Made by a program: the position numbers and the translations under genes. From the NCBI GenBank assembly GCA_963995505.1, contig OZ023190.1, positions 18,594,092 to 18,658,091 on the forward strand: DNA of 64,000 nucleotides. Reading direction: 5' to 3'. Positions 11,691-24,247 of this stretch are shown here, piece by piece (position 1 is the first letter of the stretch; each line of letters opens with the position of its first letter). The stretch is from Hypericum androsaemum (lineage: Eukaryota; Streptophyta; Magnoliopsida; Malpighiales; Hypericaceae). The notes beneath the pieces were generated by a model. That model made no database searches, was not told where the DNA came from, and saw nothing but the letters and a program-made list of their open reading frames with translations.

Positions 11691-13726
11691 TCATGACAGT
11701 TAATTACGATCCTGACCATTACCCCAATCAGAAAGCAAAACACTTCACTGTTAAGCTTCTTCGTCTCATCATGAACTTACTCTATCCAGGTTGGTGGTGC
11801 TGGTTGCTTTTTTGGCCACTTTATCAATATTATGTCGTACTTGCATTCCTCGGTTCTTGAAGCTGATGATGAGTCTATCATCTCAGGTACTGATTTGAGA
11901 CAAACTTTTTACTCTCACATTATGCAATTCATTGTGGGAACCATCTTTTCTGCTGCAGACCAACGAACTCTACCAACTGGCAGCTGTTGCATTTTGCTTG
12001 CTTGTGGCCTGGGTTGGTTCATCCTTCCTGACTGTTCTCTCACACACAATTCTGTTTCTGCTTTCACATGCTTGTTACTATTGTTTAATACAGCCTTCTG
12101 AAGGTCCCACCATCTCTCAATATTGGTTTTAAACAAAAAAAAATAGGACATCATTTTTTTTAAAGGTTATCTTTACCGGTAAATTTTATGATGATCAATC
12201 TATAAGTTCCACTCTTACTCTTGGTGTCATTTCAGAGTAGTGATAAATTGGGCCTAAGTCTGGAATTGGGCTCATTTGCTGCTGGAGTGATGATATCAAC
12301 AACTGATCTCGCACAACATACACTAGAACAGGTAGTCAATAGCATTATCTGTTTTCATGTCATTAAACTTCCTGCAACAAGTTTCATGCTCAACTAAACA
12401 CTTTGGGGCTCAGGCCTACAGAGGTAGTTTTTGGCAACTTGATCGGATGAAACTCCAGTTCATTCGTTGTCTTAGGGATTCATTCTTTTGGATTGAACGA
12501 CAGTCGGCATTTTTCAATTTAAGCTCATGTTATTGTAAATATGATTTGCCATTTTCTTAGTTGATTTGCTGCCATAAAGTTCCAGATGTGTTCTGCCTGA
12601 AGCTAGTGTTCTTTCATTACCTTAATTCTGGATATTATTCCTGATGCAGATCGAACCTATTTGAAACTTTTTCGCTGCTCTTTTCCTTGCAAGCATTGGA
12701 ATGCTTATCAATGTGCATTTTCTCTGGAGCCATGTTGACGTACTAATAGCGTCGGTTCTACTGGTAATTATAATTAAGACAACAATAATGGCTACGGTTG
12801 TGAAAGGCTTTGGTTACAACTTCAAGACTTCACTTCTTGTAAGATATGCTGAGGGCTCACTGGCTATGCTACTTTTGTTGTGTTTATATACATTTAAAAA
12901 GAGAGTGACTGTGTTTTTATGTGAAGGTTGGAATGTCTCTCTCACAAATAGGGGAGTTTGCATTTGTTCTTCTTGGCCGTGCATCTAATCTTCATTTCGT
13001 GGAGGTTTGTTTTAGTATATCCATCGATTGTAGCAAATCCTTAATTTGCGAAACATATGAAGTTCTCGGGCCAACAAAAAGTTGGCCTATTTTATCTAAT
13101 TGAAAATCAGTAGTTCTGCCAGTTTGTTTTCGTTTTCTACTGGGTGGGGCACAGCTCTGATCATTCGTTCCGGTTGCATGCGTGAAACCTCTATTTATGG
13201 CTGGTAATTTGACAATTTTTAGGGGAAACTCTACTTGTTGCTTCTTGGAACAACAGCTCTCAGTCTGGTATGTTGCTATTTTCAGTGTATTTTTTGATGA
13301 TTTGTTAATTAGATGCAAGGATTAGTACTAGTAAAACTGTAACCCAGTTGTATAGCATGTCCGAACCTGATTATGTTTCTATGGACGTGAAGCAGTCGGT
13401 TTTATTCGTTTTTGTTAACGTGCAGGTGACAACCCCTTTCCTTTTCAAGGTGATTCCTGCTGTAATGCATCTTGGACTTTTGTTGAGGTGGTTTCCGCCA
13501 GACAATTCTACCATTGAGGTAACATCTCTGGTAATTTGTTTCTGATTTATGGTTTGTTTAAAATGGCCATTTAGAATGGCTAATTGGTCCTCCAGATATT
13601 TTCTGAAAATAAACTCCCATTTGACTTTTCCTCCAGATCCGATCAGACAGTGGTAAACAGCGGATGACGTTGATAATCCAAGCACTTCATGATGAAGACG
13701 GGAATCCTCTTGAGAAATCCTCATGA

Positions 13727-15490
13727 GAAACACGCTGTGCTGCTACCTCGCCCGCTCTTGCAAATGAAGAAGGGGATATTGCTTCGTGTCATATGCATGG
13801 AGCATTTTTTTGCGTGTATGCTGTAACTCACCAATCTCAGCACAACATTTGTAGCCTCGGAACTGCGAAGACTAGAAAGAGGCTATCTTACTACGAGGAC
13901 TGACGTGAACATTGAGCTGACATGTAGTCTCACTAAAGATGTCCACTTTGTATCATGATTGATTAACCTCTCACTAAAGATGCAATTGTATAGATAGAAA
14001 TGTTGCTCACCATTCAAACCAACAAGAAAAGTTGATTTTTTTGGTACAGTATAGGGCTGTCTGTGTTGGCCAGGAACTGTCTGGAGTGAAACAATGTATG
14101 AAGTTGCGGTTACAGCCTGGTGTAAGAGCAGAAATTTCCGCTTGTTGGAGAGAATCTCACGTTAGAAGTGCTGGTGTACAAGTATGGAAAATCAACATAC
14201 TTGTTACCTTAAAGTTTTGAGTTGGATATAGAGATTCTAACACGCATTATTCACACATGATCTCTATGTCCCTATGTACGTTGTCTTATGACACTGTTCT
14301 GCTGTATATGGACGGTATTGTTCCCTTGACATTTTTTTTTCTGGAAGTTTTTGTTCACATACACTGAGGCTTACAAGTTGCTACCTGTAGGCTGCATCGC
14401 TACAAGAACGGAAGCCAATGGCTGAAGAGCAGACGGTGGCTGGTCCGTCTCTGTGTCGCACACGAGCGGAAGCACAAAACAATTATTGTACTGTTGGCAG
14501 AGACAGAAACCAAAGCTGAATCCTGATTGGAACAAGTAACGGTCACCAGCAATGTTCCAAAAACCCAAGCATCAATGTAAGAACTTCTTCTCATAGCCAT
14601 CGTCCTCTTTGGTGAGGACAAATTATTGAGCCTGGCCTTTTCTGTCACCATCTTCGCCAACTTCTCAGAGCAGCTCCGGCGTCGGACTGCGGATCCAGGA
14701 CTTTCCCCAATGGTTCTTATTCTCTCTCAGCTCTTCCTCGTATAATGTGCATTCCTTCCTCTTCCTGTGAGCAATCTATAGAGCTTCAAAAAGATGTCTC
14801 AAGTTCGAAATATGAAAATATAATTACATTAATTTTATTATTTTTATATAGTCATATTCAGTTCGAGAATAAATTAATCGGTTAAATTTGCATCATAATA
14901 CTAAGTGAATTTGGGGAAAATAATATATTTAGAAAAAAGGGTGATGGCATAACAGGACAGTCAATACTTGGTACACGTATGACTTTATACTCGATACTTA
15001 ATTTACGAGCATTTTCTCATTTAGAGGAATGCGAGGCTTCTAGTTTTTGTTAACACGGGCAGTCAATACTCAATGCTTCAAGTAATCCTTCTCAATTATC
15101 AGGTCAATCTTATAGAGAATCAAATAGATTCGAACCAAATATCCTTCTTAATGTCATCATTAACGTTCACAATTAACGCACGCTGACTTTTTCTAGACGC
15201 GCCGTTCTCCATTTACACGTACTGCGTGTTTCGGAGTTAGAGCCTAATATTCCGACAAAAAAAGAAAGCGAGCGCCAAAGGTAGTCGCGGCCAGCCTTAT
15301 TTGGTCGAGATCGGATTCGGTCCTGCAAAAGTATCTGGACTAAAAAGAATGGGGCAATAAGGTAACCTAGTCCTAATTTAAGAAGAGGGAAAACACAGCA
15401 AAAAAAGGGAAAAAGGACGTGGAGGAAGTAAAAATTACGGGATCTTTATTATCACAATTAAAGTCAAATGAAGAAATTCCAATTGCGAGT
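13727..15490. other. Downstream of the antiporter pseudogene; one LTR-like scrap
   Basis: Mostly unrecognised. At about 14140-14260 the words 'gagaatctcacgttagaagtg' and 'ccttaaagttttgagttggat' echo the TRIM/LTR consensus found in the antiporter intron, suggesting another decayed copy. 14370-14700 is GC-richer with two overlapping minus-strand frames but no motif I can assign. Confidence 0.4.
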
Positions 15491-15499
15491 TTTGTCCCA

Positions 15500-16290
15500 A
15501 CATAAAAATGGGTATATCATTCGATATATAATTTAATTAATTATTTAATAATCGGACATACTATTCGATATAATTGAGAATACTATTTGATATAACTGGG
15601 CATACCATTTAATATAACCGGGTATACCATTTGACATAGCTGGACACTCAATATTATTTAATTTTTATTATTAGTATTATTAAATATTATTTAAGTTATT
15701 ATAAATATTCGAGTATACTAATCGATATAATTGGGCATACCATTTGATATTAGTGAGCATGTCATTTGATATAATCGAGTATATTAGTGGACAAATAATT
15801 TTATCATAACTGTGCAACCATTCAATCATAGTCGATCAAACTTTTTTATCGTGACATAACAAACTATTTTATCATAATATGATAACATGATAAACTATTG
15901 TATCGTAACTGTGCAAACTATTATATATCTCATTGTATGGGAACTGTGCAAATTATTCTATCATAATATGATAAACTATTATATTGTAACTGTGCAAACT
16001 TTGTATCATAACATGATGAACCATAGTATCATAACATGATAAACCATTATATCATAACTATGCATTATAATGATTAAAATATTAGTTCTGTTATGATCAA
16101 ATGGTTTGCACTGTAATGATAAAATGGTTTGTCTTGTTATGTTCAAATAGTTTTTACTTTTATGATTAAAAAATTTGTTCCATTATGATCAAATATTTTT
16201 TACCGTAATAATTAAAAAGTTTGTTCTGTTATGATCAAATGATTTGTACTATAATAATTAACAAAAAGTTTGTTATACTATAATCAAACC
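15500..16290. repeat. AT-rich degenerate periodic repeat
   Basis: Roughly 800 bases are built from variants of one ~20-base word: 'gggcataccatttgatata' at the left, 'aactgtgcaaactattatatc' and 'ataacatgataaaccattat' in the middle, and 'ttatgatcaaatggtttgcact' at the right. The word appears in one orientation at the left and nearly its complement at the right ('atgataaaccat' versus 'atggtttgtcttgttat'). It is a diverged array rather than a simple satellite. Confidence 0.6.
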
Positions 16291-16299
16291 GAAACATCA

Positions 16300-17726
16300 C
16301 CATCATCTTTTATTAACAGGGACGACACATCAATAAAAATCAACCACATTAAAAATTAAACTCTAACCAAACCAACAGTAGTATTCGTCGACCAACAGTA
16401 GTTAAGGCTACCAAATTTCTAAAAGATTTCTGGGGCAAAATTTGGGAGATTTTTAATGTTGAAAAGATTAGAGCTTTCTCTCTCCAATATCCGCGTCTAA
16501 CAAATCAAATGGGAAAATGGGGTTCTAAGATGGGTAGAAAGACAAAAAAAAAAAAACCCGCCTCCATCAGGACCATTCGATCATCTACAAATTTTAAGAA
16601 ACCCAATCTAACGGTCCAATAAAACTCCAGGTCCGTACTGGTGAGAATATAACGTCCAGCACCGAATCTTTTTCCGCTTCAGGGAACTTGGTAAGTTAAT
16701 TATTGATTAAAAACTGGTTAATTAATCAATGAGTAATGACCATTCTAATTAGGGGAACTCGTTGACTTCGCCTTTTGATTGAGATCTGGCTCCACGAGAT
16801 GTATTTAGATGTGTGGGTCCCATCCAGTGTAATGTAACAGTAATTAGTCCGTCCACGAACAAAGGTGCCATTTTACTTTTTTTTAGGGGTACAAAGGTGT
16901 CATTTTACTTATAAAAACACAATAGTCTCATTTAAAGTTGTAAGTTTTTTAATCTCTCAAGTAATGTCCCAGTTTATCTAGAATATGACTCTCTAATAAT
17001 ATCTTTTATATTTGTAAAATTTGAATCTAAATTTTTTACTAAATTTAAGGTTGCGTGTTTGGCTGTGTACTAAATAATAAATATAATTTCACTGGTCGCA
17101 ATAATGTCGTGCATGGACCGTCATTTATTGTACCCGATTGGCTCTACATTGAACTTGTTTCAGTTCCGCGGACAAAAACAAAAGAAATTGTTTTAGTTTA
17201 TCTCGTTATTGACGCATATTTTGTGAATCTACCATAGTAACCTCTGGGGTCAAACCACAAATTAACCCTGTCCAATATATAATTATGTATTTTTAGTTAG
17301 TCATGTATCTTCCCGTTGGTTGGTTGATTTTTTATATCTATAAATTTAATCTAAATTTTTTCCACTTCTGGTATAAGATTCTCTAAAACTCACTTTCAAA
17401 TAAAACCTAAAATCACATTGGACTCAATAAGAAGTACGCTGGACCAAAATTTGTACAATTTTTTTTGTCGTTTGAGACATTAACAGATAGTTGGCGAGCA
17501 GAACTAACTACGAAATATCAATTAGATATTAATGATGAAACCAAAATTTTAAAATAATTGATTGGTCAACTTTTTATTTCCTCCATATCAGATAAACTAT
17601 TATAAGCAGTCATATGATCTGCGAATCTCCAGCTCCGCTTTTTCGACGGCAAGGACGAGGGGCGATCATATGGATGTATATGCCCTCTTGTCGTCTTCCC
17701 TCAAATTTATTTCAAAGCACAATGCT
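16300..17726. other. Intergenic stretch, nothing recognised
   Basis: AT-rich DNA with short open frames only. No splice-supported coding sequence, RNA gene or paired terminal repeats were seen before the Copia element starts at 17732. Confidence 0.45.
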
Positions 17727-17731
17727 CTTTA

Positions 17732-17987
17732 TGTTATAAACTTTATCAGAAATAAGCAATAGTAGAGAAAAAGAGTAAGAGAGGAGAGTATGAACTTTTC
17801 ATTAATAGATCAAGAATGTATCAAAATGGTAATACAATGAGTTCTATTTATAGGCTAAATAGAGAAGGTGGATGGAGAACATGGAGGAACCCACTAACCC
17901 ACTAAGCTTGCTTTATGGAGATCATGGAGGAGAACATGGAGAACATGGAGGGAGGAAATGACATCCATAAATAATTAATACATAATA
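17732..17987 (-). repeat. 3' LTR of Copia copy A
   Basis: 256 bases running tgttataaac...cataata on the plus strand. It pairs with 23714-23960. Differences include a 'gaacatgga' indel in the aacatggagg-rich part and scattered substitutions. It contains 'ctatttataggc', likely part of the promoter region. Confidence 0.92.
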
Positions 17988-18306
17988 CTCCCCCTTGGAT
18001 GCCATTTGAATAATATGCCTCATTAAAACCTTATTAGGAAAAACCCTATGGGAAAAATCCTAATTAAAGGAAAAAGAGTACATCATCATAAAATTACTAC
18101 CTCATTAAAACCTTACCCGGAAAACTCATTGGGACAAAACCGTGGTTAAGGAAAAAGAGTACAATGTAAAATGATATCTCCCCCTCATGTCTACATCATT
18201 TGAGATCTCTGAGTCGTTTCAGACCAATATTACGAATATGCTTCTCAAAAACTGCAGTGGGCAGGGATTTCGTGAACAAATCTGCCAAATTGTCACTTGA
18301 ATGAAT

Positions 18307-21300
18307 TTATTGAATACTTATCTCCCCATCCTTTTGAAGATCATGTGTGAAAAAGAACTTTGGTGATATATGTTTTGTCCGATCACCTTTAATATATCCT
18401 TCTTTTAATTGTGCGATGCATGCAGCATTATCCTCATATAAGGTCGTAGGTATTCCCTTTTGAAAAGGTAATCCACAAGATTCTCGAATGTGTTTGACAA
18501 TAGATCTCAACCAAACACATTCTCGACTTGCTTCATGAATAGCCAAAATCTCAAAATGATTAGATGAGGTGGTGCTATAGTTTGTTTCATGGAGCGCCAT
18601 GAAATGGCAGTACCTCCATATGTAAATAAGTATCCGGTTTGCGATCGACCATTGTGAGGATCAGATAAATATCCTGCATCTGCATATCCAATTACTTCTG
18701 CCTCTGAGATACTAGGGTAATACAAACCCATATCCATTGTACCTCGAAGATAACGCAATATTTATTTTACTCCAGTCCAATATCTTCTTGTAGGTGAAGA
18801 ACTGTATCTTGCTAGTAAATTAACAGAAAATAATATATCAGGTCGTGTATGACTAGCGAGATACATTAGCGCACCTATTGCACTAAAATATGGTAATTCA
18901 GGACCAAGAAATTCTTCACCATTTTCTCGAGGTCTAAAAGGGTCTTTTTTCACATCAAGTGACCTTACAACCATTGGAATGTTTAACGGATGCGCTTTAT
19001 CCATATTGAAACGCTTCAGCACCTTTGCTATATAGGAAGATTGATACATTAGCGCACCTATTGCACTAAAATATGGTAATTCAGGACCAAGAAATTCTTC
19101 ACCATTTTCTCGAGGTCTAAAAGGGTCTTTTTTCACATCAAGTGACCTTACAACCATTGGAATGTTTAACGGATGCGCTTTATCCATATTGAAACGCTTC
19201 AGCACCTTTGCTATATAGGAAGATTGATGCATAAAAATTCCTTCTCCAAAATATTCAATTTGCAATTCGAGACATAATTTGGTCTTTCCCAAATCTTTTA
19301 TTTCAAATTCGTTCTTCAAACAATCAACTGCCTTTTGGAGCTCTTCAGGAGTTCCAATGTTATTGAGATCATCAACATAAACTGCAATTATAACGAACTC
19401 AGGTTCAGATCTCCTTATAAAAATACATGGGCAGATTGGATCATTCTTATAGCCTTTCTTTAATAAGTAGTCACTAAGACGATTATACCACATACGCCCT
19501 GATTGTTTCAATCCATATAAAGATCGACATAATTTGATCGAGTATAGTCCCTTTTGACTAGAATCACGTACTTCTGGTACATTGAATCCTTCTAGGATTC
19601 TCATATAAATGTCACTATCCAGTGTACCATATAAATAGGCTGTAACAATATCCATAAGATGCATATTCAACTTTTCATGTACTGCCAGACTTATCAAATA
19701 TCGAAATGTGATTGCATCCACCACAGGAGAATATGTCTCTTCATAATCAATACCAGGTCTTTGAGAAAAATCTTGTGCGACAAGTCGTGCTTTATATCTC
19801 ACGACTTTATTTTTCTCATTTCGTTTATGCACAAATACCCATTTGTATCCTACGAGTTTCACCCTTTTGGGTGTGCAGACTACAGGTCCGAAAACTTCAC
19901 GTTTCGCAAGTGAATCTAATTCAGATTTTATTGCGTCTTTCCAATTTGGCCAATCTTTTCTATGCATGCATTCCTTGATAAATTTTGGCTCTAGATCCTC
20001 TTCATCTTCCATAATATTTAGCGCTACATGGTAGGCAAAAATATCGTCGACGATAACTTCATTTCAGTTATATTTTTCTCCAGTCATAACATAATTTATT
20101 GAGATCTCATGATTATCACAATGTTCGGGTACCTGATCTTCCATTGGAAGTGACTCATCTAGAGTCTGCCCTTTCTTGATATTAATATTAACTGGGGACT
20201 CTTCAGGAGTCAAGATATTCTCGATTTGACCATCTTGATATTTTGCTCATTTTCTTTTATGAGGATTTTTATCTTTGGAACCAATAGGTCTACCACGTTT
20301 AATTTGTGCCTTATTTTCATTGGCAATAATTGATCGTCCTTCGGGGACATCAATTCTAAAAGGAGCATTAGCAGCCAGAATATGTGACTTAGTCACTCTC
20401 TTTGGGTCAGCAAAAGCGTCTGGCAACTGATTAGCTAAATTCTGATGAATTATCTTTTGAACTTCAAGTTCACTTTGCTTTGTGCGAAGAACTAAATAAC
20501 ACAATGATAATTCATTCCAGCTAATATCTTTTTCAGGCTGCTTAGTTTCTCCCCCTAATGTTGGAAATATTGATTCATCGAAATGACAATCGGCAAAATG
20601 TGCCATAAATATATCTCCAGTACGTGGCTCAATGTACTTTATTATCGATGGAGATTCAAACCCAACATATATTTCCAACCTTCTTTGGGGTCCCATTTTA
20701 GTGCGTTGTGGTGGAGCAATTGGAATATAAATCGCACATCCAAAAATTCTTAGATGGGAAATATTTAGTTCCTGACCATAAACCAATTGTAATGGGGAGA
20801 ATTCATGATAACTTGTTGGTCTGATGCGAATTAACATTGCTGCATGTAAAAAAGCATGTCCCCAAGCAGAAATAGGAAGTTTCGCTCTCATTAGTAATGG
20901 TCTTGCAATTAATTAAATCTGTTTAATAAATAATTCGGCAAGACCATTTTGAGTGTGACCATGAGCTACAGGATGTTCAACGTTTATATCAATGGCCATA
21001 CAATAATCATTGAATGTTTGAGAAATGAATTCACCAGCATTATCAAGACGAATGGTCTTAATGGGATTATCTAGAAAATGAGCTCGTAATTTCATTAACT
21101 GAGTTAGTAATCTCGCAAACACCAGGTTACGAGTTGATAATAAAGATACATGTGACCATCTAGTTGATGCATTAATTAATATCATAAAGTATCTAAATAG
21201 TCCACATGGTGGATGAATAGGTCCACATATATCACCATGTATACGTTCCAAAAATCTGAGAGATTCAGCCCCAATTTTAGCTGGTGATGGCCTTGTTATT

Positions 21301-22040
21301 AATTTACCTTGAGAGCATGCAGAGCATGACAATTCATTGGATTGGAAAATCTTCTGGTTCCTTAAAGAATGTCCATGTGAATTGTTAATAACTATTCGCA
21401 TCATTATTGACCCGGGATGGCCCAACCGGTCATGCCAAATTGCAAAATCAGTAAACTTCTGGTTTATTGTTGCATGTGCCTCCATTGCACTAATATACGT
21501 ATAATATAAACCACATGAATAAGCGGGTAGCTTTTCCAACACACACTTTTTACCCGAAATAATATTTGTAATATACAAATATTCTTTGTTTCTTTCATTT
21601 GTTGTCTCAACATGATACCCATTTTGACGTATATCTTTGAAACTTAATAAGTTTCTTTGAGACTTAGGAGAATATAATGCATTATTTATGCAAAAATTTG
21701 TACCTCCAGGTAATAATAAATTAGCTCTTCCGGAGCCTTCAATTAAATTCGTAGTACCTGATATAGTACTAACATTTGCCTCTTGCATTTGTAAATGAAG
21801 GAAATATTTATCATCCTTAAGTATGGTGTGCGTTGTGGCACTATCTGCTAAACACAGATCTCTTTCTCGAGTAGATAAGCCAACTCGTGCCAATTCCATA
21901 CTCTTCATAATGAAAGAAATATTTATATTAAATGCGAGCAACGAAAACATGATTAACAAAATTACAGAAAATATCACATTAAAAACAGGTATCAAAAATA
22001 TGATAAGAAAAAAATATCGAACACACGAAAACAAGAACAT
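18307..22040 (-). pseudogene. Copia pol remnant (protease, integrase, RT, RNase H), copy A
   Basis: Recognisable blocks are split over frames. 20913-22040 carries the protease motif LADSATTHTI, the GAG-pre-integrase motif IWHDRLGHPGS and the start of the integrase core (HGDICGP, TIRLDNAGEF). 20247-20891 holds the rest of integrase. 18762-20012 is the reverse transcriptase with YVDDLNNIG. 18307-18758 is RNase H (ADAGYLSD, HETNYSTTSSNH..., YEDNAACIAQLKEG). Breaks occur near 18600, 18760, 20040-20070, 20250 and 20910. The RT frame also carries a 61-codon tandem duplication. Copy B at 34042-37659 is the intact counterpart. Confidence 0.9.
18861..19226 (-). repeat. 183-bp in-frame tandem duplication inside copy A reverse transcriptase
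   Basis: 18861-19043 is repeated at 19044-19226. The protein repeats 61 residues beginning QSSYIAKVLKRFNMDKAHPL and ending near SAIGALMY. The length is divisible by three, so the reading frame survives. Copy B has the segment once, so the duplication arose in copy A. Confidence 0.93.
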
Positions 22041-22054
22041 GAATATTAAACTAC

Positions 22055-23054
22055 TTATTCAATAAGAAAATCAGCCACATTCAAATGAGTGAAGTCATTT
22101 TTGCCAAAATCAATGGTAGCATCCACATTCGCAATGCTGGTGCCACCAACATCATTGACAAAATTTATTTCGTCCTTCTGTTTGCCTTTCAATGATTCTT
22201 GATAAAGCTCAACTAGATACTTGGGTGCACGACAGGTGCGAGCCCAGTGGCCTTTGCATCCACAACGATGGCATGAATTTTCTATTTTTATTCCACCATC
22301 ACCATCTCTTCCTGATTTCTTCTCTTTATTCTCCCACTTCAAGTGGCGAGACGTGTTCTTAAAATTACCACCACGGTAACCATATCCTCCACGACCATTA
22401 CTACGTCCACGACCGCGACTGCGACCCCGGCTTCTATAATTAAATTTTGTCACATTCACTTTAGGAAATGGAGCATAACCAGTTGGGCGGGTCTCGTAGT
22501 TTTTCATCAAAAGCTCATTGTTTTGTTCAACCACAAGAAGACAAGCAATCAACTCAGAGTATTTCTTGAAATACTTTTCACGATATTGCTGCTGAAGGAG
22601 CACATTTGATGCGTGAAAGGTGGAGAATATTTTCTCTAACATATCGGAATCAGTAATCTTTTCTCCACATAATTTTAGCTGAGAACTTATACGAAATAGA
22701 GCTGAATTATATTCACCCACAGCTTTGAAATCTTGGAATCGCAAATGCATCCAATCATAACGAGCTTTTGGGAGGATCACAGTTTTCTGATGCTCATATA
22801 TTTCTTTCAAGCTAATCCAAAGGATTAGTGGATCCTTTACCGTGAGGTATTCAGTTTTTAATCCCTCATCAAGATGGCGACGAAGAAAAATCATCGCCTT
22901 AGCCTTATCTTGGGCACAAGCTGCATTTTTCTCTTTAATTGTCTCTCCCAGACCATTAGCATCAAGATGAATTTCAGCATCCAAAATCTATGATAAGTAA
23001 TTCTTGCCCGTGATGTGGAGAGCCACAAAATCAAGTTTGGCGATGTTTGACATT
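22055..23054 (-). pseudogene. Copia gag, copy A, interrupted by a stop
   Basis: The frame 22055-22984 encodes a gag with the family's UBN2-like region (HLDANGLGETIKEKN..., LRFQDFKAVGEYNSALFRI), an RG-rich patch (about SRGRSRGRGRSNGRGG) and the nucleocapsid zinc knuckle CHRCGCKGHWARTC. Upstream the frame continues to MSNIAKLDFVALHI at about 23054, but a TAG at 22988-22990 replaces the tryptophan codon present in copy B (LSWILDAE). The protein start is therefore lost. Confidence 0.88.
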
Positions 23055-23713
23055 ATAATACTATCATGAGCAAGTAGATTATATTAGATTTGATTTATCA
23101 TAGATAAATATAATTGAGATAAAATTATTATATAGACATATCACAAATATAAGGAAACAAATGATTAAAATGATATTCTGTCCTTATTTAAAAATACGAG
23201 GAAATATAAAGTACTAATCAATAATTTTGTTCCCTTTCCTTCCTTTTTTCCGGCGTGCATAATATCAGTTTAGTACCTATTAGTTTAACGCATGTGCAAG
23301 CAAGGACAAATACGATGTTCAATGTGTAAACTTACAATTCAGACCCTAGTATTTTCTCGCGGGTGCGAATAAGGACATAACCCTTATTTGCATTCCAAGA
23401 CAAAATTTCACATAGATCACTGGTGTTTCCTAATACTTTTATGCAAGGACGACAGAAGGTTTTTCGCATGAAATTTTTTTTAAACAAATAAATCCGATTT
23501 TTGCAAAGAAAATTTTACAAAATTATTTTCTTTAAGAAAATCATTTATGAGCAAGAATAAAGCTTCATATGATTTAATAACATTGAGAATCTAACAAGAA
23601 TGAATAATTATAAATGAGAATCTAACAAGAATGAGTAAGAATACTTACAAAAGGTAAGCCCAATTCTTCTCAAGAAATTATTGAGAACTTGGTAGAGATT
23701 TGTGCTGATAACG

Positions 23714-23960
23714 TGTTATAAACTTTATCGGAAATAAGCAATAGTAGAGAAAAAGAGTAAGAGAGGAGAGTATGAACTTCTCATTAATAGATCAAGAATG
23801 TATCAAAATGGTAATACAATGAGTTCTATTTATAGGCTAAATGGAGAAGGTGGATGGAGAACATGGAGGAACCCACTAACCCACCTAGCTTGCTTTATGG
23901 AGATCATGGAGGAGAACATGGAGGGAGGAAATGGCATCCATAAATAATTAATACATAATA
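23714..23960 (-). repeat. 5' LTR of Copia copy A
   Basis: 247 bases, partner of 17732-17987, followed by the cttta target duplication. On the coding strand it runs from TATTATG to ATAACA and drives transcription leftwards. Confidence 0.92.
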
Positions 23961-24247
23961 CTTTAGTCTTTATGATCATCACCTCTCTTATTTATTTCCT
24001 CATATTAATAATATTAGCGAAAATTATGCTCAGGTCCCTGTAGTTTGGCGTCTCTCCCTCTGGGGTCCCTGCATTTCCGAAATTGTTCCTGACGTCCCCG
24101 AAGTTTGATTTTAGAGACTCTCGGGTCCCTGACGGCTCTTTTTTTATTTTTGGTCATGGAAATGACCAAAATATTCTTAAACAAAAAAAAATTCACCTTC
24201 TCCAACCTTTGACCAAAAACACCAAAAACCAAAAACTAACCCAAAAC

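Larger units (their letters stand above)
9225..13726 (+). pseudogene. K+ efflux antiporter, KEA4/5/6 type, 5'-truncated with an in-frame stop
   Basis: Seventeen exons keep frame and GT-AG sites: 9225-9303, 9419-9480, 9574-9649, 9829-9903, 10240-10311, 10396-10479, 10847-10915, 11023-11100, 11193-11281, 11790-11886, 11959-12012, 12236-12331, 12650-12838, 12927-13004, 13223-13267, 13426-13518 and 13637-13726. They encode the CPA2 cation/proton antiporter membrane domain typical of plant KEA4-6, for example FNLDNENSVEETPTLIDRK, ITGYLLAGSVIGPGGFNFIS, FLSMSSTAVV, QDCAVGLLFALLPVLGGTSG, ELGSFAAGVMIST and GMSLSQIGEFAFVLLGRASN. About 475 codons remain. The signal-peptide and acidic N-terminal exons are not found upstream; a deacetylase fragment is there instead. 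Exon 13 reads IEPI-stop-NFFAALF: TGA at 12662-12664 replaces the conserved arginine codon. Splice sites and the rest of the frame look undamaged, so loss of function is recent, or the stop is a sequencing error. Confidence 0.85.
17732..23960 (-). mobile_element. Ty1/Copia LTR retrotransposon, decayed (copy A)
   Basis: LTRs at 17732-17987 and 23714-23960 are flanked by an identical 5-bp target duplication, cttta (17727-17731, 23961-23965). Coding direction is minus: gag lies near the right LTR and RNase H near the left. A polypurine stretch (AAGGGGGAG on the coding strand) abuts the left (3') LTR. Next to the right (5') LTR, the coding strand reads CGTTATCAGCACAAATC, where the primer-binding site belongs. 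Domain order protease, integrase, reverse transcriptase, RNase H identifies Copia. The coding region is broken by several stops and frameshifts. Confidence 0.93.

Noticed and set aside
14371..14660. Two overlapping minus-strand frames that might be a gene end
   Set aside because: No motif, both phases are open over the same DNA, and no exon chain could be built upstream.
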